From Burkholderiales bacterium (lineage in GTDB: Bacteria; Pseudomonadota; Gammaproteobacteria; Burkholderiales; Burkholderiaceae_C), in assembly GCA_026400155.1 (NCBI GenBank), contig JAPLPO010000192.1, positions 1 to 34,140 on the forward strand: a stretch of 34,140 nt of DNA, read 5' to 3'. The position numbers were made by a program, and so were the translations under genes. The notes beneath the pieces are model-generated. The model did no database searches. It saw nothing but the letters and a program-made list of their open reading frames with translations, and had not been told where the DNA came from. Positions 1 to 9,078 of this stretch are shown here, piece by piece (within the stretch, counting starts at the first letter, position 1; every line of letters starts with the position of its first letter).

Positions 1-509
1 AAAACATCTTTGCCGACGCCCGATTCACCCGTTAAAAGCACGGTAGCGCCAGTGCCTGCAACCCGCTCGCAGCGGTTTTTAACGGCAAGAATTGCCGGAT
101 CGGAGGCAATTATTTCCCCATCGGCTCCAGTTTTTGCCGCGGGAGGGCTGGGGTGATGGCGCGCAATCACCTCCAACAATTGTTGGGGCATGAAGGGCTT
201 GATCAGAAAGTCGCGGGCGCCGCCTTTGAGCGCTTGTACGGCCAATTGGGTATCGGCATAGGCGGTCATGACCACCACGGGAAGCTGGGGGTGCTTTTCT
301 CGGGCTTGGGCCAACAGCTGCAATCCGTTCATGCCGGGCAGACGGAAATCGGTCACCAACATTTGCTCTACTTCAGGGTCAATGGCAGGCAGTGCATCTT
401 CGGCGCACTCGAAGGCCACGTGGTCTACGCCGCCCAAACGCAGCGTGACGCTGATGGCCTCGCGCAGGTCGGTGTCGTCTTCAACTAGGAGAATTTGAAA
501 CGGGTTCAT
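1..509 (-). CDS. flrC: sigma-54-dependent response regulator, FlrC/NtrC-like; partial, runs off the left edge
   Basis: Minus-strand translation from CAT at 507-509 begins MNPFQILLVEDDTDLREAIS... (receiver), then ...VLLTGESGVGKDVF (Walker A of an AAA+ enhancer-binding protein). Absent from the ORF track because it is truncated. Confidence 0.85.
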   Translation of the reverse strand, partial: MNPFQILLVEDDTDLREAISVTLRLGGVDHVAFECAEDALPAIDPEVEQMLVTDFRLPGMNGLQLLAQAREKHPQLPVVVMTAYADTQLAVQALKGGARDFLIKPFMPQQLLEVIARHHPSPPAAKTGADGEIIASDPAILAVKNRCERVAGTGATVLLTGESGVGKDV

Positions 510-546
510 GGGTTAGTCGATGTTGACGGTGTAGACAAAGGTCAGG

Positions 547-1665
547 TTAAAAGTTGGCCATGCTGGGCAAGGCCACCACAAAAAGCGCGCCGCCCTCGGC
601 TTTGTTTTGCGCGGTAATTTCACCCCGGTGGCTGCGAATGGCATTCTGTGCAATTGCAAGTCCTAGGCCAGTGCCTGTGACGCGGTTGGTGGCAAAGGGC
701 TCGAACAATCGGGGCAGCATGTCTTCGGCAATGCCAGGGCCATTGTCTTCGATGCTCAGTTGGCCCCGCAAATGGTCGGCTTGGGTTTGAACCACAATGG
801 TTTGACCTGGGCTAGAACACTGAATAGCGTTTTCCAAAATGGCAATGAAGGCGGACACCACGGTGGGGCGCTCGACGCTCACCATGCAGTTGTCTGCTTT
901 CAAGCTGACCGACAAATCAATGTGTTTTTCTTGAGACAGGCCTTCCAAGGTTTGCAGGGCCTCGCTGACCAACTCGTCTAGGGCAATGATTTGAGTTTTG
1001 TGGGGGCGGGCCCTTACAAACTGCAGCATTTCACCGGCCATTTTTTCGAGGTGAATCAGTTGGTTTTGCAGTTTTTTGGCAAAGCTAACCCTGTCTTGCA
1101 ATTCGAGTTCTTCGTTGCAAAGGTGCGAGGCATACAGAAGCGCGGTAGACAAAGGCGTTCTAAGTTGGTGCGCAATGCCGGCCGACATTTTGCCCATGGC
1201 GGCCAAGCGGTCTACCCGCTCGTTGTCTTCCAAGGTGCGCAAGTTGGCTGTGATGTCTTGAATTTGAATGACGCTGCGCAGGCCCTCTTGCACGCGCTGG
1301 GCTTGCAGGGTGCGCAGGCCCTCAGATGAGTTGACATGAAATTCATCAGGCCCATGGCCAGGCTTCCAACTAACAGGCGTGGCCCACGCCTCTCCTGTTT
1401 GAAGCCCTGGCACCAATTGCTGTGCCGCTTGATTGAAATGGCTAATTTTGTCGTTTTCTATCAGCACCACGGCTGCGGGCAAGGCGTTGAGCAACACGTT
1501 GAGGCGCTCGTTGGCTTGAAACAGGTCGGCACTGAGGTCTTCAACTTTGCGGCTTAAAGCGGCGTACTGCTGCTCTAGGGCTTGCGAGGCCTCGACAAAA
1601 AGCTCGAACGCTCCGGCCAAATCGCTGGCTTGGGCGGGCGGTGTTGCTTTTTCTGAATTAGCCAT
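547..1665 (-). CDS. flrB: sensor histidine kinase, FlrB/FleS-like
   Basis: H-box GIAHQLRTPLSTAL, N/G boxes ENAIQCSS / DNGPGIAEDM / GTGLGLAIAQN; directly upstream of the flrC-like gene on the same strand. Confidence 0.8.
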   Translation of the reverse strand: MANSEKATPPAQASDLAGAFELFVEASQALEQQYAALSRKVEDLSADLFQANERLNVLLNALPAAVVLIENDKISHFNQAAQQLVPGLQTGEAWATPVSWKPGHGPDEFHVNSSEGLRTLQAQRVQEGLRSVIQIQDITANLRTLEDNERVDRLAAMGKMSAGIAHQLRTPLSTALLYASHLCNEELELQDRVSFAKKLQNQLIHLEKMAGEMLQFVRARPHKTQIIALDELVSEALQTLEGLSQEKHIDLSVSLKADNCMVSVERPTVVSAFIAILENAIQCSSPGQTIVVQTQADHLRGQLSIEDNGPGIAEDMLPRLFEPFATNRVTGTGLGLAIAQNAIRSHRGEITAQNKAEGGALFVVALPSMANF

Positions 1666-1821
1666 CTTTGAATCTTTTGTTAATTTATCTGTTCGGAATT
1701 GATAATAAAAGTAAGATTGTGCTCAAAGTGAAGGCATTGTTGATTTCAACGTTGCTGTAATCCAATATACCGCAATTTAAATGAGGGCCATACCCCCACT
1801 AGGGTGCCGCCCAGATATGCA

Positions 1822-2508
1822 ATGAACATTCTCCTGATTGAAGACGACGAGCAGATTGCGGACTTGGTGGTATCGGCTTTCGAGGTGGCCGGTGTCAAAA
1901 CGCAAGTTGAAAAAGATGGATTTAGAGGCCTTCGAACTGCCTTGCAACTGAACTTCGATGCCATCTTGCTGGACGTGGCCTTGCCCCTGATGGATGGTTT
2001 TCAGGTTCTGGAAGAAATTCGCCGCAACAGTTTGAACACACCCGTGATCATGCTAACAGCCTCCATCGATTTGCCCGATCGCTTGAAGAGTTTTGAAAAA
2101 GGGGCTGACGATTATTTGCCCAAGCCCTTTTACATGGAAGAGTTGATTGTTCGGGTGAAGTCCATGATCAACAACAAAAGAGGCAAAGTAGAAATGACCT
2201 TGGTTCAGGGCGATTTGGCGCTGGACCGTTTTACGCGTGTGGCTACTTGGCAAGGTGAGAAAGCCACTTTGACACAACGTGAATATGTGCTCCTGGAGTG
2301 CTTGATGATGTCGCCAGGTCAAATTTTTTCACGCGAGCAAATTTTGAAGCAAGTTTGGAATGTTGATTTTGATCCGGGCACCAATGTGGTTGATGTGTCT
2401 GTGCAAAGACTGCGCAAAAAACTTTCCAATCCCAAACCAGATTCTCCCATCGCATTTCCCATTGAAACCATTCGGGGCGTGGGTTACCGATTTAGAGCGC
2501 AGTCTTAA
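1822..2508 (+). CDS. OmpR-family response regulator
   Basis: MNILLIEDDEQIADLV receiver plus winged-helix C-terminus (NVVDVSVQRLRKKL...IETIRGVGYRFRA). The track ORF starts at GTG 1804; ATG 1822 fits the receiver start better. Confidence 0.88.
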   Translation: MNILLIEDDEQIADLVVSAFEVAGVKTQVEKDGFRGLRTALQLNFDAILLDVALPLMDGFQVLEEIRRNSLNTPVIMLTASIDLPDRLKSFEKGADDYLPKPFYMEELIVRVKSMINNKRGKVEMTLVQGDLALDRFTRVATWQGEKATLTQREYVLLECLMMSPGQIFSREQILKQVWNVDFDPGTNVVDVSVQRLRKKLSNPKPDSPIAFPIETIRGVGYRFRAQS

Positions 2509-2522
2509 ATTCAGCTCAAATC

Positions 2523-3941
2523 ATGTGGCGCTCATTTCGGCTGAAGTTTTTCATCACCACCACACTGCTGATTGTTCTGTTTGCAATCATCACCAGGGTC
2601 AATGTTAGAACCTCTTCTAGCCAACCTATTCACGAACTGTTGTATTCGAATTTTGCAAGCTTTTTGCAACTCACCATCAAGGCTGAGGAAGTCAAAGTTC
2701 AAAACGACAAAACCACATTGACAAGTGTGGTCACGAATGAGTATGCCCAAAGAGTTCAGCGCGATATTGAGAAATACTTTGCCGACTTGAGTGATTTCAA
2801 TGCATGGGTTTGGTTTAGCGACTCTGCCAGTGAACAACAAATTCAGATGATGCAAGGCCTGCAGTGGCGAAAACTGCAAATCGCTTCTGAACACGAAACT
2901 TTAGAGCTGGCTAAAACCAACGCAAGCGGTTTAGATTGGGTGCTGTTTAAAGTTTCTTTCCAAGATCAATATGTGGTCACGGCCGTCAATGCCAATGCAT
3001 TTCAAATGCGATTCAGCGCCATCATGGATGCCAGAGACAGCATTTTGAATTCTATGTGGCCCGTCTTACTTTTGTACATTGCCTTGTGCACATGGATTTT
3101 GACGGAGTGGGTGCTGCGGTCTTTGAGGAACTTGCAACTCAAATTCCAAGACATTGAATTGCAGTCCAGCAAAGCTGTTCTTTCCGAAAAAGATTTTGAT
3201 CGGGAGTTTGAAAGCTTCGTGGGTTACTTCAACGATTTAATCAAACGACTTCGATTTAATTTTGAACAAGCGTCTCGGTTTTCCAGCGATGCAGCCCATG
3301 AACTTCGCACCCCTCTCACCGTCATTCGGGGTAATTTAAAGCGCTTGCTCAACAGAGCGCCCGACAACAGCGTTGAACAAATTCAACTGTCCATGCTGTC
3401 AGATGAGGTAGAGCGCTTGATTTCTATCACCAACAAGTTGGTGCTGTTGTCGCAAGCGGATGGCCGCAACTTCAAACTCGACATGCAAGAAATAAAGTTG
3501 ATTGACGTGATTGGCATTCTGAGCGAGGACATTCAAAGCCTGGTGCCAGACATTCAATTTAAATTGAATGTTTCACCGCACATCAAAATTTTGGCCGATC
3601 ACAATTTGTTTCAGCAGCTGTTGAACAACTTGATGAGCAATGCTGTGAAATACACATCACCCGATGGCACCATCGTTTTCGAAGCCAAGGTGATTGACAA
3701 CATGGTTGAGTTTTCTTTGGCCAACACCACCTATTTGTCTCTGGATGGCCTTGACGATCGGGTCTTTCAGCGCTTTTACAGGCACCTCGATGAAGCCGAT
3801 TCAAGTCGCCAATTGCCCCGAGGCGATGGGCTGGGGCTTAGTTTGTGCCAAGAAATTGCTAAAGCCCACGGCAGCTTCTTGACGCTTGAAAAGGGGCCAG
3901 ACAATTGGGTCAAATTCAAATCTCATTGGAAAATGGCTTGA
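2523..3941 (+). CDS. membrane sensor histidine kinase, partner of the OmpR-type regulator
   Basis: N-terminal TM, H-box SSDAAHELRTPLTVIRGN, N box NNLMSNAVKYTS, GDGLGLSLCQEIAKAHGS. Confidence 0.87.
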   Translation: MWRSFRLKFFITTTLLIVLFAIITRVNVRTSSSQPIHELLYSNFASFLQLTIKAEEVKVQNDKTTLTSVVTNEYAQRVQRDIEKYFADLSDFNAWVWFSDSASEQQIQMMQGLQWRKLQIASEHETLELAKTNASGLDWVLFKVSFQDQYVVTAVNANAFQMRFSAIMDARDSILNSMWPVLLLYIALCTWILTEWVLRSLRNLQLKFQDIELQSSKAVLSEKDFDREFESFVGYFNDLIKRLRFNFEQASRFSSDAAHELRTPLTVIRGNLKRLLNRAPDNSVEQIQLSMLSDEVERLISITNKLVLLSQADGRNFKLDMQEIKLIDVIGILSEDIQSLVPDIQFKLNVSPHIKILADHNLFQQLLNNLMSNAVKYTSPDGTIVFEAKVIDNMVEFSLANTTYLSLDGLDDRVFQRFYRHLDEADSSRQLPRGDGLGLSLCQEIAKAHGSFLTLEKGPDNWVKFKSHWKMA

Positions 3942-3960
3942 TTAAAAACTTGTATTCATA

Positions 3961-3978
3961 CATTACAGCTGTGTAATG
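3961..3978. promoter_or_regulatory. perfect inverted repeat CATTACA-GCTG-TGTAATG upstream of fliF
   Basis: Read directly: 7-bp arms and a 4-bp spacer in the intergenic region between the kinase gene and fliF. Confidence 0.5.
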
Positions 3979-4038
3979 CTTGGTTTTGATCAGTGAAAAT
4001 TTGAAACAATGTGATTACATATGGAGGCACTGACCTAA

Positions 4039-5889
4039 TTGGATGCTCCCAAAACTCTCTCTCCAGATCGCGATGCTGTCGTTCTGTCGATGGGTGGTTC
4101 CGGCGCGGCAAACTCAAACACACCATTGGGTGTGGTTGATTCCTTGCGCGAACGGTTCCTAGCCCTCTCCACCAATCAACGTTTGTTCATGGGCCTAGGC
4201 TTTGCAGGCTTGGTTTTGGCCTTGGGTGTTGTTTTTTCAGCAGGGAAAAGCAACCAAGACTACCGAGTGTTGTTTTCAAACGTCAGCGAAGGCGATGGTG
4301 CAGCCATCATCACGGCACTTCAGCAAATGAATGTGCCCTACCAATTTACCGAGGGCGGTGGCGCTATCACGGTGCCTCAAGGCTTGGTCTATGAAACTCG
4401 CCTGAAGCTGGCAGGACAAGGCTTGCCCAAGGCTGGCAATGTGGGGTTTGAGCTGCTTGAAAACCAGAAATTTGGCACCAGCCAGTTTGTAGAGCGCGTC
4501 AATTATTTGCGCGGCCTTGAAGGCGAGCTGGCCCGCAGTGTCAGCTCATTGGGTCAAGTCAAATCGGCGCGGGTGCATTTGGCAGTGCCCAAGCCCTCTG
4601 CCTTTGTGCGTGAACAAGAGCGGCCCACAGCCTCCGTCATTCTCACTTTGCACCCTGGTCGCATGTTGGACAGCCCTCAAATTGCAGCCATTGCCAGATT
4701 GGTCAGCTCTGCCGTTCCGGGTATGCGCGTGCAAGAAGTATCGATCATGGACACCGAGGGCGGCATCTTAGGCAACAGCGCCGCACGCCAAGAGGGGCTC
4801 GATCCTTCGCAACTTAAATACACCTCCGAATTAGAAGCCGCACTGAACCGTCGAGTGGCTGCCATTTTGGAACCACTGGCTGGCAAAGACGGCTTCCGCG
4901 CGCAAGTAACGGTCGATTTGGACTTTGACGAGCGCGAGCGCACGTCGGAGACATTCGGCAAAAACTCCCCACCCGACAAAGCCATTCGCAGCCAAATGTC
5001 CATTGAGGCCAGTGGCGGCAAATCGGGCTCTGGCGGTGTGCCGGGCTCGCTCACCAATCAGCCCCAAGATCCTGCCAAGGCCCCCATCACCACAGAAGCA
5101 AGAGGTGAAAACCTCCGAGCTCCCGGCAGCATTGATACAGGCGCATCGGGCTCTGATGATGCCAACTCACGCAATGAAAAAACGGTGAACTACGAAGTTG
5201 ACCGGGCCATTGAACGAATCAAATCTAGCAAAGGCCAATTGCGCCGTGTGTCGGCGGCAGTGGTGCTTGACTACAAATATGAAAAAGGCGCCAAGGCCAA
5301 TGCCACTCGCACCGTGGCCTATACACCTCAAGAAATTCAGCAAATCAATGCCTTGGTCAGAGACGCAATTGGCTTTGTTCAAAGGCGCGGCGACACCGTC
5401 AGTGTGGCCAATTTGCCATTCTCTGAAGAGCCTGCAGCAGTGGTCGAAGACACCGGTCGTCTCACCCCCGAACTTACGTCTCAACTGGTGCGCTATGGCG
5501 CCATTGCCTTGGGCTTGCTGTTTGCCTACTTCGCTATTGCGCGCCCCTTAATGCGGCCCGTGCCACTGCCGCCCATTGACCCCGACCTGCCCAATTCGCC
5601 CCAAGGCCGCGCGGCTCAACGCATGCGGGAAGAAATCAAAGACCTCGATCTGTCTTGGGCCATGGAACAAGAAGCCAAGCGTGCTCAAGAGTTGCGAGTT
5701 GAAAGAGAAATTGAAGCGCAAATGGAGCGCATGCGCGAACGCGAAGTGGCCAGCAAAGCCAAGTTTGAAGATGTGGTGGCCTACGCTACTCAATATGCCA
5801 CCGACCAACCCGACGACACCGCTTTGTTGTTGCGTGCTTGGGTGTCTGAATCTGGCGCTTCCAGCACATCCGGTCAGGACAAATCATGA
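4039..5889 (+). CDS. fliF: flagellar MS-ring protein FliF (TTG start)
   Basis: DYRVLFSNVSEGDGAAIITALQQMNVPYQF, LARSVSSLGQVKSARVHLAVPKPSAFVREQERPTASVIL; C-terminal TM then acidic/basic tail; first gene of the fli cluster. Confidence 0.95.
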   Translation: MDAPKTLSPDRDAVVLSMGGSGAANSNTPLGVVDSLRERFLALSTNQRLFMGLGFAGLVLALGVVFSAGKSNQDYRVLFSNVSEGDGAAIITALQQMNVPYQFTEGGGAITVPQGLVYETRLKLAGQGLPKAGNVGFELLENQKFGTSQFVERVNYLRGLEGELARSVSSLGQVKSARVHLAVPKPSAFVREQERPTASVILTLHPGRMLDSPQIAAIARLVSSAVPGMRVQEVSIMDTEGGILGNSAARQEGLDPSQLKYTSELEAALNRRVAAILEPLAGKDGFRAQVTVDLDFDERERTSETFGKNSPPDKAIRSQMSIEASGGKSGSGGVPGSLTNQPQDPAKAPITTEARGENLRAPGSIDTGASGSDDANSRNEKTVNYEVDRAIERIKSSKGQLRRVSAAVVLDYKYEKGAKANATRTVAYTPQEIQQINALVRDAIGFVQRRGDTVSVANLPFSEEPAAVVEDTGRLTPELTSQLVRYGAIALGLLFAYFAIARPLMRPVPLPPIDPDLPNSPQGRAAQRMREEIKDLDLSWAMEQEAKRAQELRVEREIEAQMERMREREVASKAKFEDVVAYATQYATDQPDDTALLLRAWVSESGASSTSGQDKS

Positions 5890-6968
5890 ACACGGCCGTT
5901 TCAAATTTTAAGCCAGGCGTTTTGGGTGGCGCGCTGCGCAAAGGACTGCAAACACCAGACCTTGAAAAAGCCCGCAGCAACAACTTAGATGGCCCCTCAC
6001 GCGCCGCCATTGTGCTCATGTCATTGGGCCCCGAAGTCGCCGGCACTTTGCTGAAAAATTTCACGCCAGCCGAAGCCCAAAAAGTGTCTTCGCTCATGGC
6101 CAACTTCAGAAGCATCGACCGCGAGGTCATGATTCAAGTGCTAGAAGAATTTAAAAACGTCACAGAACACCGCAAACAAGTGCCGTTTGACCCGCAGCGT
6201 TTTGTCACCTCTCTCATGGACAAGTTTGCAGGCGAAGCCGGTGGCTCAACGGCCAGCCAATTGGCCAGCACGGTGCCAGCGCTTGATTTGCTCACCAGCA
6301 TGAGCAACGAGCAATTGCAGCGCCACTTGCAGGCCGAACACCCTCAAGTATCAGCCACCCTGCTGTCGCTCATTCCTGCCGAAAGATCGGCCGCTGTGTT
6401 GGAATTGTTTGAAGCCGAATTGCGCGATGAATTGGTGTTGCGAGTGGCCTTACTCGATCAAATCAATCCTTCTGCCTTGGTGGAATTGAATGACATGCTC
6501 GAGCGAACGCTTGGCGACGACACCACCGCTGAAATCAGTGGCATTGGTGGCGCACGCCCGGCTGCCGAAATTTTGCGACTCTTTACAGGGGGTCTGGAAA
6601 AAACCACATTGGCCAGCATCCGTCAGCACTCCGAAAAATTGGCAGAACAAATTTTCGAGCGCATGTTCACGTTTGAAGACTTGATGAAAATTGCCCCGCA
6701 AGCTGTTCAAACCTTGCTCACCGAAGTGCCAGACGATGCCATGCTGGTGGTGCTGAAAGGCGCCAGCCCCAACTTGCAAAAGTTCTTTTTCTCCAACATC
6801 ACCAAAAGCAAGGCCGATCGTTTCCGCGTGGAAATGGAAAGCATGCCACCTGTTCGAGTTCAAGAGGTTCAGGCCAAGCAGTCAGAAATTGTGCTGCTGG
6901 CACGTCAGATGCAAGACGAAGATCGTATTTCTTTGGCTATCGTCAGCATGGGTTCTGGGGCTAATTGA
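5886..6968 (+). CDS. fliG: flagellar motor switch protein FliG
   Basis: RAAIVLMSLGPEVAGTLLKNF, EHPQ motif (AEHPQVSATLLS), FEDLMKIAPQAVQTLLTEV...LKGA; ATGA overlap with fliF. Confidence 0.95.
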   Translation: MNTAVSNFKPGVLGGALRKGLQTPDLEKARSNNLDGPSRAAIVLMSLGPEVAGTLLKNFTPAEAQKVSSLMANFRSIDREVMIQVLEEFKNVTEHRKQVPFDPQRFVTSLMDKFAGEAGGSTASQLASTVPALDLLTSMSNEQLQRHLQAEHPQVSATLLSLIPAERSAAVLELFEAELRDELVLRVALLDQINPSALVELNDMLERTLGDDTTAEISGIGGARPAAEILRLFTGGLEKTTLASIRQHSEKLAEQIFERMFTFEDLMKIAPQAVQTLLTEVPDDAMLVVLKGASPNLQKFFFSNITKSKADRFRVEMESMPPVRVQEVQAKQSEIVLLARQMQDEDRISLAIVSMGSGAN

Positions 6969-7687
6969 GCATGAACCGCTGGAGCCCTCCCTCTTTTGAC
7001 GGCGAGCCGGCCACCACCGAGCACTCTACAGGCCAATCTTCTTCACGCCACCTGGACGAAGCCCTCATGGTTTTGCCCAGCGTGAACGAAGTAGATGCCA
7101 TTCGCGGCAAAGCTTACCAAGACGCCTATGCCCGAGGTCTTCAAGAAGGCCTTACCGAAGGCCATGCGCAAGGCGCTGCCAAAGGCCGCGAAGAAGGCAT
7201 AGAACAAGGCCGCACAGAAGGTTTTCAATTGGGCTACCAACAAGGCTATCAAAGCGGCATCAAAGACATTGAGCACATGTCCAAAGAAATGCAGCGCGTG
7301 ATGAACGAGTTGCAATCTTTGCCACAAGCCTTCCAAACTGCTTTGCCCGAGTGGGTGTATGAAACCGCATTGCGCTTGGCCGGCAAAGAGCAAATGGACA
7401 GATCGGTGTTTGTGGCGGCTGTACAAGAAGCCCTCATGCGCCTGCCCCGACCCGGCGAAAATTTAATTGTGGGCGTGCCCCCTGCAGAGCTTGAGGCTTG
7501 GCAGTCTTTGCTTAGCCACCCCGAAATGCCGTTTCAGTCTTTGGTTCGACCCGATGCCGAGTTGAGCAAGGGCTTTGCCTATGTGTTGGTCGATGGTACA
7601 CGGCTCGATGTGGGCATTAGCGCACGCGATGCTTTGGTTCGAAGCGCATTGGGCTTACTTCCGCAGCACGCTTCGGATTCAGTTTAA
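6965..7687 (+). CDS. fliH: flagellar assembly protein FliH
   Basis: GxxxG-rich helical region (GLQEGLTEGHAQGAAKGREEGIEQGRTEGFQLGYQQGYQSG) and position between fliG and fliI; ATG at 6971 is an alternative start. Confidence 0.9.
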   Translation: MSMNRWSPPSFDGEPATTEHSTGQSSSRHLDEALMVLPSVNEVDAIRGKAYQDAYARGLQEGLTEGHAQGAAKGREEGIEQGRTEGFQLGYQQGYQSGIKDIEHMSKEMQRVMNELQSLPQAFQTALPEWVYETALRLAGKEQMDRSVFVAAVQEALMRLPRPGENLIVGVPPAELEAWQSLLSHPEMPFQSLVRPDAELSKGFAYVLVDGTRLDVGISARDALVRSALGLLPQHASDSV

Positions 7688-7698
7688 AGGAGACCGCC

Positions 7699-9078
7699 TT
7701 GAGCCAGGCCGATCTTCAAAGCTATGTCGATGCACAACGCGCCAAGTTGGCCACCTTGCCTTTGTCTGTGCGCGAAGGCCGCGTAAAACGCGTGTCTGGC
7801 CTGTTGGTAGAAGTTGAGGGCTTACCCTTGTCAATAGGCGCGCAAGCGTGTGTTGAAAATTCTCGCCAAGGCACTTGGGTCGATGCCGAATGCATTGGCT
7901 TTGAACGCGACACCACCTACCTCATGGCCTTTGATCAAATGGCTGGCCTGTCTCCAGGTGCCGTGGTCTACCCCTTGCTCACACCTCAGCGACGTGCGCA
8001 GGGCTATCAAATGCGGCAGGGCATTGCGTCTGTGCCCATTGGTCCTCAGCTGTTGGGCCGCGTGGTTGACGGCTTGGGCAGACCTCTCGATGGTTTAGGT
8101 GGTGCCAGCTGGAGCGACACCCTCATGCGCTTTGCTTCGCCCAACCCACTCAAGCGCAAGCCCATTCACGAACCCCTAGACACCGGTGTGCGCGCCATCA
8201 ATGCCATGTTGTCGGTGGGGCGTGGCCAGCGCATGGGCTTGTTTGCTGGTTCTGGTGTGGGCAAGAGTGTGTTGCTGTCTATGCTCACGCGCAATTGCGT
8301 GGCCGATGTCATTGTGATTGCGCTGGTGGGCGAACGCAGCCGCGAAGTACGCGAGTTTTGCGATGACCAATTGGACGAAGTGTCTAAAGCCCGCGCGGTG
8401 GTAGTGGCCTCGCCTGCCGATACCTCGCCTTTAGCGCGCGCCAAAGGAGCCGAATACGCCACCGACGTGGCCACATGGTTCAGAGACCAAGGCAAGCATG
8501 TGGTGCTGATTGTCGACAGCCTCACCCGCTACGCCATGGCGCAACGCGAAATTGGCTTGAGCTTGGGCGAAGCGCCAGTGGCCCGCGGCTACCCTGCCAG
8601 CGTGTTTGGCAAGCTGCCTGCGCTGGTTGAAAAGGTTGGCAACGGCGAACACCCCGAAGGCTCCTTAACGGCTTTTTACACGGTGCTGCTAGAAGGCGAC
8701 GACGTACACGACCCCGTGGCCGATGCTGCGCGGGGGGTGCTAGATGGACACATTTTCTTGTCGCGTGAGTTGGCAGACTCAGGTCACTACCCCGCCATCG
8801 ACATTGAGAAATCAATTTCTAGGGTGATGCCCAAAGTGGCTACGCAAGACCATGTGTTGGCGGCACGGCGCATCAAGCAATTGATTAGCCGGCATGAACG
8901 CAGCCGCGACATGGTGGCCATGGGCGCCTACATGCAGGGCAGCGACCCCGACTTAGATGCGGCGCTGCGCTTGTGGCCGCACATTCAAACTTTTCTGCAA
9001 CAAGAGTCGCACCAGGTGGCTGACTTGGAAGGCAGCGTGACGGCCTTGAACAGCATTGCGAGGGCTTCCAAAATATGA
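7699..9078 (+). CDS. fliI: flagellum-specific ATPase FliI (TTG start)
   Basis: Walker A GLFAGSGVGKSVLLSML, VIALVGERSREVREF, VVLIVDSLTRYAMAQREIGLSLGEAP. Confidence 0.97.
   Translation: MSQADLQSYVDAQRAKLATLPLSVREGRVKRVSGLLVEVEGLPLSIGAQACVENSRQGTWVDAECIGFERDTTYLMAFDQMAGLSPGAVVYPLLTPQRRAQGYQMRQGIASVPIGPQLLGRVVDGLGRPLDGLGGASWSDTLMRFASPNPLKRKPIHEPLDTGVRAINAMLSVGRGQRMGLFAGSGVGKSVLLSMLTRNCVADVIVIALVGERSREVREFCDDQLDEVSKARAVVVASPADTSPLARAKGAEYATDVATWFRDQGKHVVLIVDSLTRYAMAQREIGLSLGEAPVARGYPASVFGKLPALVEKVGNGEHPEGSLTAFYTVLLEGDDVHDPVADAARGVLDGHIFLSRELADSGHYPAIDIEKSISRVMPKVATQDHVLAARRIKQLISRHERSRDMVAMGAYMQGSDPDLDAALRLWPHIQTFLQQESHQVADLEGSVTALNSIARASKI

Noticed and set aside
153-488. 111-aa plus-strand ORF at the left edge
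   Set aside because: Antisense to the FlrC-like receiver domain, which is clearly coded on the minus strand.
7133-7260. Regular GxxxG repeat block in fliH as a possible novel repeat
   Set aside because: Glycine-repeat segments are a known feature of FliH and YscL family proteins.
8166-8525. Ser/Thr-rich 119-aa minus-strand ORF inside fliI
   Set aside because: Reverse complement of the conserved ATPase core; an artefact of codon usage.
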